Below, piece by piece: positions 57,066 through 64,000 of a stretch of 64,000 nucleotides of DNA. A program made the translations under genes and the position numbers. The first letter of the stretch is position 1. Each line of letters begins with the position of its first letter. The stretch is taken from the NCBI RefSeq assembly GCF_003314975.1, contig NZ_QNRF01000008.1, positions 62,001 through 126,000 of the forward strand. The letters are read 5' to 3'. Under the pieces are notes generated by a model. That model saw only the letters and a list, made by a program, of their open reading frames with translations. It was not told the origin of the DNA and ran no database searches. The stretch is from Marinomonas aquiplantarum. GTDB taxonomy: Bacteria; Pseudomonadota; Gammaproteobacteria; Pseudomonadales; Marinomonadaceae.

Positions 57066-57488
57066 ATGCAAGCATTATATACAGCAACCGCTACGACCAC
57101 AGGTGGCCGCGATGGTCGTTCCATCTCATCTGATAATCGTCTTGATGTGGCGTTAAGCACACCAAAAGAATTAGGAGGTGCTGGTGGTGAAGGTACAAAC
57201 CCAGAGCAATTGTTTGCGGCAGGCTATTCCGCTTGCTTTATTGGTGCATTGAAATTGGTTGCGTCTCAGCAGAAAGTGACATTGCCAGCAGACCTAACCG
57301 TCACAGCAAATATTGGCATAGGTCCAAATACCAAAGGCGAAGGTTTTAGCATCAGCGCGGATATGACCGTCAGCCTTCCTGGTATTGAAAAAGCGGTTGC
57401 TGAACAATTAGTCGAAACAGCTCACAAAGTGTGCCCATACTCTAACGCAACACGTGGCAACATTGATGTGAATTTCGACATCAAGTAA
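57066..57488 (+). CDS. ohr: organic hydroperoxide resistance protein Ohr
   Basis: A 140-residue OsmC/Ohr protein. The two redox Cys are in [13 protein letters not shown] and [11 protein letters not shown]. It reduces fatty-acid and other organic hydroperoxides with lipoyl thiols. AGGGAG precedes the ATG. It is regulated by OhrR from the flanking gene. Confidence 0.95.
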   Translation: MQALYTATATTTGGRDGRSISSDNRLDVALSTPKELGGAGGEGTNPEQLFAAGYSACFIGALKLVASQQKVTLPADLTVTANIGIGPNTKGEGFSISADMTVSLPGIEKAVAEQLVETAHKVCPYSNATRGNIDVNFDIK

Positions 57489-57514
57489 GTCTAGATTTTC
57501 TCAATGTCTCACCG

Positions 57515-57557
57515 AACAGCCCCTACGAACTGCGTATCCTAGGGGCTGTTTGTGTTT
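57515..57557 (+). terminator. terminator after ohr
   Basis: AACAGCCCCTA (57515-57525) pairs with TAGGGGCTGTT (57540-57550) around a 14-nt loop, followed by TGTGTTTATT. Confidence 0.75.
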
Positions 57558-58374
57558 ATTTCTGATTTAGAATGGTTTTTAAGTCGTCACTGGAATCCGG
57601 CACTAATGACACCTTGAGTTGGAAAGGTTTAAACATCTTATTGATGATTTCCGCAGTGTAGTTGCCTTTGTCGTTTTCTACTTCCGATAGGGTTTTACGT
57701 GAGACACCAGTCAATTCTGTGTAGGCTTCTTGTCTTAACCCCAACACTTTTACTCTCAATTCTCGAAGTGCTTCCCCTTGACTGAGGTCGCCAATTAAAA
57801 GGCGTTTCACCACATCTTGCGTAGCAATCTTTTGTTCGTCTTGAGTGAGAGTTGCTAAGTTTTTTGAAGCGCGTTGACGATTCGCATTTTCTGCAAGAGC
57901 TTGAATGTCCTCTACAGAGGTTTTACGCCTAGTTGAACGTGGACGTCGTGTGACTCGTTGAACCGGCTTCGACTCGGCACTTGTTGCGGTAACAGCCGTG
58001 TCTTGATGAGTCAGTGATTCCGTTGCGGCCTGATTAACTATTAGGTCGTCAACCGGTACGGTTGTTTGAGTGGTTTCTGCTTTACTAACCGTGTTTTCAA
58101 CTGGGGAACTCTCGGTCGTAGTCATGCTGGTTACTTCGGCTTCAGGCGATTTGCCATCAATGGATTTGTTTTTCTTATCATTAGCCTGGACTTTAGGCGA
58201 TTTTTTGCCTTTCTTGGTGACGGCAGGCGCCTCTTTTTTAAGCGCTTTTTTATCTTTTTCTGCCTTTTTCGCCTTTAACTTAGCCTGCTTTTTTTTCTTT
58301 ACCTCAGCCTTTTTGGATTTTGCTTTTGGCTTTTTCATCGGTTGAGGGCTGTCTAACTGATCTTTCATTTTCAT
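57556..58374 (-). CDS. XRE-type HTH protein with long Lys/Ala-rich N-terminus
   Basis: A 272-residue protein. The N-terminal ~75 residues are a Lys/Ala-rich basic tail, the middle ~75-180 is a low-complexity Thr/Ser/Glu linker, and the C-terminus (~205-265) is a Cro/C1-type HTH with LGLRQEAYTELTGVSRKTLS. The basic tail resembles histone-like or nucleoid-binding tails. The low-complexity part should vary between strains. Target unknown; no toxin or phage neighbour is seen. Confidence 0.75.
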   Translation of the reverse strand: MKMKDQLDSPQPMKKPKAKSKKAEVKKKKQAKLKAKKAEKDKKALKKEAPAVTKKGKKSPKVQANDKKNKSIDGKSPEAEVTSMTTTESSPVENTVSKAETTQTTVPVDDLIVNQAATESLTHQDTAVTATSAESKPVQRVTRRPRSTRRKTSVEDIQALAENANRQRASKNLATLTQDEQKIATQDVVKRLLIGDLSQGEALRELRVKVLGLRQEAYTELTGVSRKTLSEVENDKGNYTAEIINKMFKPFQLKVSLVPDSSDDLKTILNQK

Positions 58375-58499
58375 ACTTGTTGCACTCCAATCAGATTGAA
58401 TTCTTGCCTACCAAGTAAGGCTACAAGGATAAGATGACAAATAAGTAACAATACAAAGTATATACCATGAATTTCATTTATGGAGATTTGACGATATTA

Positions 58500-58521
58500 G
58501 TCCTCGATCTTGTTTTAGGAC
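58500..58521. promoter_or_regulatory. GTCCT-N12-AGGAC element before the hydrolase gene
   Basis: GTCCT (58500-58504), 12 nt, AGGAC (58517-58521). The right half extends as TTTTAGGACGC, identical to the copy at 60747-60768. It lies about 60 bp before the hydrolase start. Confidence 0.55.
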
Positions 58522-58582
58522 GCAAAAACTCACGTATTTCATCATATTAAACCGATCAATTTAGATGTTAATAAGGGGTGAG

Positions 58583-59599
58583 ATGATGAAGATTTATGTC
58601 AGTTTGGTGTTTTGGTTATTGTCTTGCTGCGGTTACGCCGTGGCGTCGAGTGTGGGATTTGATCAGACCATTTTGTATGGTGAAAGTGATCGACCGTTAA
58701 AAGTCAGTGTTTGGTATCCGTCTAAAGACGTGTTTCCGACAGAGAAAGTGGCTGAGAATCTGGCATTTTTTGGAACCAAGGTGGTACGAATCGGCACGCC
58801 ATTGTCGGGTCAGTATCCGCTGGTGGTGATATCGCATGGTTATCGTGGCAATTGGCGAAATCAGAATTGGCTTGCTACGAAATTGGCGCATGACGGTTAT
58901 GTGGTCGCTGCACTCGATCACCCTGGCACCACGTCGTTTGATCATTCGCCAATGGCGGCGGCTAAGTGGTGGAAACGGCCAAAAGACATCTCTCGTTTAT
59001 TGGATTGGTTGTTGGATGACTCTAATTTAACACCTTATATCGATCCGACTAATATTACGGCCATAGGCCATTCTTTAGGTGGTTGGACTGTAATGAATTT
59101 GGCTGGCTCGGAGGTTGATAATGAGCAGTTGTCGGCGGACTGTTTGCCCACGCCCAACTCGCGTGTGTGTAGTTTAACGGCTGAGTTAGGGATGTTGAAT
59201 GACAAACCTTTGGGAGTATCAAGCTTACGTGATGAACGCATTCGCAGGGTCGTGTCGCTGGATTTAGGTCTTGCGAGGAGCTTTTCTAAGCAAAGTCTGC
59301 AAACCTTGACGGTGCCGACGTTAATACTCGCGGCGGGTGTCGACATAGGTGACTTGCCTCAAGCGCAGGAATCAGGTTTTCTCGCCAAATACATAGCAAA
59401 AAACAAACGCCGCTATATTGTTTACCCAGACGCGGCGCATTTTAGTTTTATGCAAGTTTGTAAGCCTGGGGCAATTGAGATCCTTGAAGAGGAAGTGCCG
59501 GGCGATGGCATTATTTGCAAGGATGGTGGTCAGCGTTCACGGGCGGCATTGCACCAAGATATGTTGCAAAAAATATTGGCTTTTATTCGTTCGACCTAG
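58583..59599 (+). CDS. secreted alpha/beta hydrolase (PAF-acetylhydrolase/dienelactone hydrolase-like)
   Basis: About 338 residues with a signal peptide (LLSCCGYAVASS near residue 17-22). The nucleophile elbow GHSLGG is near residue 160 with the late His in DAAHFSF. It probably cleaves an ester in the periplasm or outside the cell. I chose the ATG at 58583 because AAGGGG precedes it. The 3' end overlaps the convergent AraC gene by 17 bp. Confidence 0.8.
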   Translation: MMKIYVSLVFWLLSCCGYAVASSVGFDQTILYGESDRPLKVSVWYPSKDVFPTEKVAENLAFFGTKVVRIGTPLSGQYPLVVISHGYRGNWRNQNWLATKLAHDGYVVAALDHPGTTSFDHSPMAAAKWWKRPKDISRLLDWLLDDSNLTPYIDPTNITAIGHSLGGWTVMNLAGSEVDNEQLSADCLPTPNSRVCSLTAELGMLNDKPLGVSSLRDERIRRVVSLDLGLARSFSKQSLQTLTVPTLILAAGVDIGDLPQAQESGFLAKYIAKNKRRYIVYPDAAHFSFMQVCKPGAIEILEEEVPGDGIICKDGGQRSRAALHQDMLQKILAFIRST

Positions 59600-60653
59600 T
59601 TTGCGTACTGTCCTGCATTGAGTGGCGAAAAGCACTGGGTGTTTGTCCTGTCACTCGGGAAAACTCTCGATGAAAGTTTGATTTAGTCTGAAAACCAGAG
59701 TCGAGATACACCTGAGTGATGTTTTTGTTGGTGCTGATCAGTAATTGCTTCGCTCGTTCAATACGGTATTCGTTCACTACTTGCGAAATGTTGCGACCGT
59801 AACATTGGTTGATAGCGGCCGATATTTGTCGAGCTGGAATGCAGGCTTTACGAGCCAGCCGATCTAGGCTGAGATCAGGATCAAGAAAAACGTCTTTTGT
59901 CGTCAGCAACACATCGATTTTATGGACAATGTCGTTTACTTCATCGGTCGATAACGGCTGGTTAGATTTGTCTTTTGATGCCGCTATGGTGGTTGATTGT
60001 TCATCGTTTTGGGAAGCATCACGGTGGTTCGGCGCCATACTCAAGCTCATCATAATTACAGCGATGACGAGAACGGGCAAAAGAACAGCATGGCTAATCG
60101 TCAGAATCAGCAGGATGTGATCTCCAGAAAAGAAGGCGTAATCGATGGCCACCGCGCCATCAATCATCGCTGACATTAATAGCATAGCGCCAGCGATCCG
60201 CTCGGCTTTGAGGGCGTTATCAATGTCTGACAAGCGGACTTGTTCTGGAAGGTTGGAAGTTTTGTAAGAGGCTCGAATTAACGCTGCGCCATAAGCCACA
60301 TATAAGAGCGTCAAAACCGGGTCCAGAGGTGGTTGCCAAAAGGGATAAGTGAAAGAGGCTAAGGTGACAAAAACCGGAGGCAGTAGATGCCAGATTTTAA
60401 ATGGGTGAGGCTGATGCGCGATCGAAAAGCAGTACCAAGCGGTCACTGGAATACAGGAAGCTAAAATAGGCTGTATCAGGCGAAATAATGGATAGTCAAA
60501 GCTCCAGCGCAGCCCAACCACTGTTGTTGTTAACGCACATAAGGCGATAAACACAAACGCAGATGGCGTGGTTTCTTCGCGTCTTAGGAACAGCAAAATG
60601 GCCAAGATTGACAGTAATAGGGCGACCACAAAAGGTAAAGGAATGGCGATCAT
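59583..60653 (-). CDS. membrane-anchored AraC-family regulator
   Basis: A 356-residue protein. The N-terminal ~210 residues have about seven transmembrane helices. A linker of Asn/Gln/Ser-rich sequence leads to an AraC HTH (~255-350) with LARKACIPARQISAAINQCY and SGFQTKSNFHREFSRVTGQT. It may read a membrane or periplasmic signal and bind DNA directly. The repeated GTCCT-N12-AGGAC sites flank this gene and the hydrolase, making it a candidate binder. Confidence 0.85.
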   Translation of the reverse strand: MIAIPLPFVVALLLSILAILLFLRREETTPSAFVFIALCALTTTVVGLRWSFDYPLFRLIQPILASCIPVTAWYCFSIAHQPHPFKIWHLLPPVFVTLASFTYPFWQPPLDPVLTLLYVAYGAALIRASYKTSNLPEQVRLSDIDNALKAERIAGAMLLMSAMIDGAVAIDYAFFSGDHILLILTISHAVLLPVLVIAVIMMSLSMAPNHRDASQNDEQSTTIAASKDKSNQPLSTDEVNDIVHKIDVLLTTKDVFLDPDLSLDRLARKACIPARQISAAINQCYGRNISQVVNEYRIERAKQLLISTNKNITQVYLDSGFQTKSNFHREFSRVTGQTPSAFRHSMQDSTQTRSNE

Positions 60654-60724
60654 GTTAGCTCCGTCTAATGTATGGGTCTTGGTTGTATCAGTATGACTTT
60701 TACCTGCTTCATACTCGCTATTAT

Positions 60725-60768
60725 GTCCTAAAAAGGCTTCAAGGACGTCCTAAATCCGGTTTTAGGAC
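60725..60768. promoter_or_regulatory. two abutting GTCCT-N12-AGGAC elements between araC-type gene and DUF805
   Basis: GTCCT-N12-AGGAC at 60725-60746 is directly followed by another at 60747-60768. The second is a fully symmetric CGTCCTAAA...TTTAGGACG. They lie in the 176-bp divergent region between the regulator (60653) and DUF805 (60830). A third copy precedes the hydrolase at 58500. Confidence 0.6.
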
Positions 60769-60829
60769 GCTATCTCTCACTCACTCTTCTAATTTTTACG
60801 CTTCGATCATTCTTATTTAGGAGCAAAGT

Positions 60830-61183
60830 ATGAATTGGTATCTGGATGCGTGGCAACGTTATGCGCAATTTTCAGGAAGGGCATCACCAACAGCGTTTTG
60901 GATGTTCTTTTTAGTGAACGTTTTAATCTCGCTTGTGTTTGCCTTGTTGGAAATAGCATTCCAAGTGACATGGCGAATCGAGGCGATTTATAGCGTGCTG
61001 GTGTTTTTACCCATGTTGTCTTTGACGGTACGAAGATTACACGACACCAACCGTTCAGCGTGGTGGTTGCTGGTGTTGTTAGTACCTGCGATAGGCTTGC
61101 TGGTATTACTCGTTATTTTGGCTTTACCCACAGAGCCAGAAGACCCTTTTGGACATTATCCACAAAATAAACCGATGCGATAA
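60830..61183 (+). CDS. DUF805 membrane protein
   Basis: A 117-residue protein with about three helices. WQRYAQFSGRASPTAFWMFF and TVRRLHDTNRSAWWLLVLLV are the DUF805 hallmarks. Function unknown. TAGGAG precedes the ATG. It is divergent from the AraC gene and shares its regulatory region. Confidence 0.85.
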   Translation: MNWYLDAWQRYAQFSGRASPTAFWMFFLVNVLISLVFALLEIAFQVTWRIEAIYSVLVFLPMLSLTVRRLHDTNRSAWWLLVLLVPAIGLLVLLVILALPTEPEDPFGHYPQNKPMR

Positions 61184-61196
61184 ACAGGAGTTAAAT

Positions 61197-61745
61197 ATGA
61201 AAGGTGTTAATAACTTACCCCACTTATCCACCATGTTATGCCTGTTTTGCACCATGACACTCTTATCGGCTTGTCATTCCGCTGAAGAAGAGCTGGCGGA
61301 AGGTACTGTGTTTGGACAAATATCGACTCAGGTGAATGCTCTGGTGGTCATCCCTTCGCCGAAGGTTGGTACTTTATTCAACTTAAGAGGGGTGGCCGGT
61401 AAAGGGCAAATGATTGCACAAACCTCTCAACATGATTGTGTTGCCATGCCAATACGTTTTGCTGCTGGGGATTTTGGTGGCACAAAGGTCGGCATCTATG
61501 ATGGTCAACCGATTCGCTTACGCATTTATCAAAAAGACATCGCTCAGCGCTTGTTATCTGGCGACGAAGTGACCAGTGAGCATTATCGTGTGAAAGCGGT
61601 TGGTGATGGCGTGTTAGGTGATATCCAAATTGAATCTGGACTTGGTTTAGATTATGGCTTTGTTCTCAATCCTGGAGAGTGGTCTTGGGGATCGATTTTG
61701 GGACTTCATAAAGAACGGGTGTCGTGTGAACCGCTGATGATTTAA
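61197..61745 (+). CDS. lipoprotein of unknown function
   Basis: About 182 residues with the lipobox LLSACHS near residue 25. The mature part is beta-rich, with FGQISTQVNALVVIPSPKVG and a late WSWGSILGLHKERVS. I do not recognise a family. I chose the ATG at 61197 with AGGAG upstream, 13 bp after DUF805; the frame is open from 61149. It is probably cotranscribed with DUF805. Confidence 0.65.
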   Translation: MKGVNNLPHLSTMLCLFCTMTLLSACHSAEEELAEGTVFGQISTQVNALVVIPSPKVGTLFNLRGVAGKGQMIAQTSQHDCVAMPIRFAAGDFGGTKVGIYDGQPIRLRIYQKDIAQRLLSGDEVTSEHYRVKAVGDGVLGDIQIESGLGLDYGFVLNPGEWSWGSILGLHKERVSCEPLMI

Positions 61746-61806
61746 TGAACACTTAAAACCTACCCATATGTACGGTGTTTTTCATCGTTAGCTTAGGTAA
61801 ATGGGA

Positions 61807-61908
61807 TGGACTCCCCCACAATCGGCATCTATGTGCCAAGATTAGTTATTGAAATCACTAATCTAAAGGGAGAGTCCACATGACTATTATGAGAGTCGGT
61901 TTAGTTAT
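61807..61908 (+). mobile_element. possible IS110-family left-end remnant with structured noncoding part
   Basis: A reading frame starting ATG at 61880 after GGGAG encodes MTIMRVGL, like the N-terminus of IS110 transposases (M-x-x-x-R-[IV]-G-[IL]-D), and then diverges and stops. Just before it, TGGACTC (61807-61813) pairs with GAGTCCA (61872-61878), enclosing hairpins GGCA/TGCC (61824-61837) and GATTAGT/ACTAATC (61840-61863). IS110 ends code for structured bridge RNA, which fits. The match is short, so this is tentative. Confidence 0.35.
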
Positions 61909-61917
61909 AATGATCGT

Positions 61918-62646
61918 TCACAATACCGCTCCGATAAACTGTTTCAGTTCATCGGTTTGAGGGTCGGATAATAGGGTTTTTGAATCCCCTTGCTCCCAGA
62001 CTTTGCCTTTGTGCATGAACACGACTCGGCTGCCGACGTCGCGAGCGAAGTTCATCTCGTGCGTGACAAGAATCAAGGTCATGCCTTCTTTCGCCAGTTG
62101 CTCCAGTACTTTTAATACTTCGCCCACCAGTTCAGGATCCAGTGCGGAAGTGATTTCGTCACACAGCAGAACTTTCGGGGACATAGCAAGCGCACGAGCA
62201 ATGGCAACACGCTGTTGTTGGCCGCCAGAAAGTTTTTCAGGGTAGCTGTCGAACTTCTCCGCCAATCCGACTTTTTCCAGCATGGCTTTGGCAATATCGG
62301 CGGCTTCGGCCTTACTTTTCTTTAACACAATGGTAGGCGCCAACATGATGTTTTCACCCACTGTCATGTGTGGGAAAAGATTAAAATTCTGGAAGATCAT
62401 GCCTACGCTAAGCGCAAGACGTCGCACCTGAATGTCTTCCGTGGTGACTTCATTACCATCCAGTGTGATGCCACCTTGTTGGTATTCTTCTAAGCCATTG
62501 ATACAACGTAATAGGGTGCTTTTTCCAGAACCGCTTTTGCCAATAATAGAAATGACTTCACCTGCATTGATGTCTAAATCGATGCCTTTTAGTACATGAT
62601 GATCGCCATAGTATTTATGGACTTGGTGTAGGTTAACGAGAGACAT
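61918..62646 (-). CDS. polar amino-acid ABC transporter ATP-binding protein
   Basis: A 242-residue ATPase of the GlnQ/HisP type: Walker [14 protein letters not shown], signature [15 protein letters not shown] and Walker [18 protein letters not shown] chose the ATG at 62646 with GGAG upstream; the frame is open to 62751 inside the permease gene. It is the third visible gene of the operon and overlaps the permease by 14 bp. Confidence 0.92.
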   Translation of the reverse strand: MSLVNLHQVHKYYGDHHVLKGIDLDINAGEVISIIGKSGSGKSTLLRCINGLEEYQQGGITLDGNEVTTEDIQVRRLALSVGMIFQNFNLFPHMTVGENIMLAPTIVLKKSKAEAADIAKAMLEKVGLAEKFDSYPEKLSGGQQQRVAIARALAMSPKVLLCDEITSALDPELVGEVLKVLEQLAKEGMTLILVTHEMNFARDVGSRVVFMHKGKVWEQGDSKTLLSDPQTDELKQFIGAVL

Positions 62647-63283
62647 GGAATTTTTTCTCCAAATACTTGCTGTACAAAGAAAGTGGGTAGCACAGCACGA
62701 AGTAGATAAGCGCGACCAGAGCGAAAACTTTGAAGGGTTCAAAGGTGGCATTGTTCAGCATGGTGCCGACTTTCGTCAGTTCGACGAAACCAATGATCGA
62801 GGCCAGAGCTGTGCCTTTGATGACTTGCACTGAAAAGCCTACAGTCGGTGCAACGGCCACACGAATGGCTTGCGGCAAAATAATATGACGTAAGGTTTGA
62901 AGGAAGCTTAACCCTAAACAGCGGCTGGCTTCCCATTGCCCTTTGGGTAAGGTATCGATACAGCCTCGCCAAATCTCGACTAAGAATGCACTGGTAAAGA
63001 GTGTTAACGAGAGAATCGCTGCACCCCATGCGGAAATTTCATACCCCAGCATGGATAAGCCAAAGAAACACAAAAACATTTGCATCAGCAAAGGCGTGCC
63101 TTGGAATAATTCCACATAGAAGTGAACGCATTTTTGCACGACGTTATTACGAGTGAGTCGTGCAGCTGTCAGTAATAATGCCACACTGGTGCCGCCAATA
63201 AAGGCTGCGATGGAGAGTAAAATCGTCCATTGCGTGGCATACAGTAGATTACTGATGATGTCGTAATTGGAGAACTGAATCAT
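62633..63283 (-). CDS. polar amino-acid ABC permease (second)
   Basis: A 216-residue HisM/GlnP-type permease with about five helices and the family loop EASRCLGLSFLQTLRHIILP. It forms the channel with the other permease. It overlaps that gene's end by 4 bp (63280-63283). Confidence 0.9.
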   Translation of the reverse strand: MIQFSNYDIISNLLYATQWTILLSIAAFIGGTSVALLLTAARLTRNNVVQKCVHFYVELFQGTPLLMQMFLCFFGLSMLGYEISAWGAAILSLTLFTSAFLVEIWRGCIDTLPKGQWEASRCLGLSFLQTLRHIILPQAIRVAVAPTVGFSVQVIKGTALASIIGFVELTKVGTMLNNATFEPFKVFALVALIYFVLCYPLSLYSKYLEKKFHVSR

Positions 63284-63942
63284 CTCGCCTCCCGATAAGC
63301 AAACAGTCGTTTGCCGATTTGGTTAAAGATGAAGCGCAGTGCAATGGCCAACCCTAAGTACAAGAATGCTGTAACTAGATAACTTTCGAAGGCTCGGAAA
63401 TTGCGAGACTGAACTAGGTTCGCGGCGTACGTTAGGTCCTCAACGGAAATTTGGGAAATCACCGCAGAGCCCAACATAACGATAATGCATTGACTGGTCA
63501 GTGCTGGGTAAATTTTTTCAAATGCTGGGGTGAAAATGATGCGAGTGAGAGTCTGACGAAAGGTCATACCCAGTACCTTGGCCGCTTCGATTTGACCTTT
63601 GGGAATGCTGTTTAAACCAGCGCGAATAATTTCCGTGCTATAAGCACCAAGGTTAATGGTGAGAGCGATCATACTGGCTTGCCAAGGAGACAATTTGAGT
63701 CCGAGAGACGGTAAGCCGAAGAAGATAAAAAATAACTGAACAATAAACGGCGTGTTACGAATTAATTCAACATATACGGTCACCGTGCGTTGACCGATAG
63801 GATGACCGTATTGTCGGGTAGCAGCACAACTTGTTCCGAGTGCAATGCCTAAAATGGTGGTTAAAAGGGTGAGTTCGACAGTGGTCATAAGACCACTGAA
63901 GAACACATCTGTGTATTGCAATAGATCCGAAAAATGCAACAT
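63280..63942 (-). CDS. polar amino-acid ABC permease (first)
   Basis: A 220-residue HisQ/GlnP-type permease with YVELIRNTPFIVQLFFIFFG and the ATPase-contact loop EAAKVLGMTFRQTLTRIIF. It precedes the other permease and the ATPase. Arg/Glu/His-type or other polar amino acids are likely substrates; the exact one is unknown. Confidence 0.9.
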   Translation of the reverse strand: MLHFSDLLQYTDVFFSGLMTTVELTLLTTILGIALGTSCAATRQYGHPIGQRTVTVYVELIRNTPFIVQLFFIFFGLPSLGLKLSPWQASMIALTINLGAYSTEIIRAGLNSIPKGQIEAAKVLGMTFRQTLTRIIFTPAFEKIYPALTSQCIIVMLGSAVISQISVEDLTYAANLVQSRNFRAFESYLVTAFLYLGLAIALRFIFNQIGKRLFAYREAR

Positions 63943-63951
63943 GTTGAAGCC

Positions 63952-64000
63952 TTAAGCGCCAAAGCCTTTAGGAAGCGGCGCTTTTAACCATTTCATGGAA
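63952..64000 (-). CDS. 3' end of upstream gene, probably the amino-acid binding protein
   Basis: Only about 15 codons are visible before a TAA at 63954-63952, ending WLKAPLPKGFGA. The position directly before the two permeases suggests the periplasmic binding protein. Another frame stops at 63968-63970, so the reading frame is not certain. Confidence 0.35.
   Translation of the reverse strand, partial: SMKWLKAPLPKGFGA

Noticed and set aside
62647..62751. N-terminal extension of the amino-acid ATPase
   Set aside because: It lies inside the permease gene and the ABC fold starts at the ATG at 62646, which has a GGAG site.

Overview
The window looks like part of the chromosome of a marine gammaproteobacterium, most like Marinomonas (Oceanospirillales). 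This rests on gene content and moderate GC; no alignment was possible. I saw no rRNA, tRNA, CRISPR array or intact insertion sequence. Genes are dense and mostly in short operons.

Layout. 1-5050: a truncated LysR regulator divergent from a Bcr/CflA drug exporter, a MATE exporter, and an AraC regulator with a LysE exporter. 5296-8167: a DUF1127 protein and an exbB-exbD-exbD-tonB operon whose TonB has a very long Glu-Pro spacer. 8179-13034: mltA, a DnaJ-related protein, a YugP-type Zn protease, and cpdB with a strong terminator. 13226-14402: three AT-rich orphan genes. 14463-17702: betA and betB (choline to glycine betaine) behind a perfect 12-bp-arm palindrome. 17916-21080: a stand-alone CBM48 protein, a 46-residue His-rich membrane peptide, an OlsF-like two-domain acyltransferase and two small proteins.

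21264-29220 is an ECF sigma factor/ChrR anti-sigma pair divergent from an eight-gene lipid-modification operon (NTF2-like, SDR, FAD oxidoreductase, DUF1365, cyclopropane synthase, DUF2878, an unknown exported protein, DUF3833). Both directions carry the same promoter, TGATCC-N12-ACGACGT. This is the layout of photo-oxidative or singlet-oxygen stress regulons. A GAF-GGDEF diguanylate cyclase and a DUF6279 lipoprotein follow.

31550-47684 is a complete urea module: the urtABCDE ABC importer, ureDABCEFG, a HupE/UreJ permease, then an NCS1-permease/histidine-kinase/receiver fusion and a LuxR-type response regulator. urtA has a long base-paired leader. A terminator lies between urtA and urtB. A 35-bp tandem repeat array separates ureC from ureE.

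47701-57550: a PA0069-type radical SAM gene behind a near-perfect LexA box built into a 17-bp hairpin; a FecCD-type metal-chelate importer behind a Zur-like box; a chemotaxis receptor; a GST, LysR and DJ-1/PfpI cluster; a quinol-type monooxygenase; and ohrR-ohr with two identical operator cores.

57556-64000: a Lys-rich XRE protein; a secreted alpha/beta hydrolase and a membrane-anchored AraC regulator that share a GTCCT-N12-AGGAC element; DUF805 and lipoprotein genes; a possible IS110 left-end remnant; and a polar amino-acid ABC importer running off the right edge.

The best candidates for something new are the permease-kinase fusion with the structured urtA leader, the GTCCT-N12-AGGAC regulon, the Zur-linked FecCD importer, and the AT-rich orphan trio.
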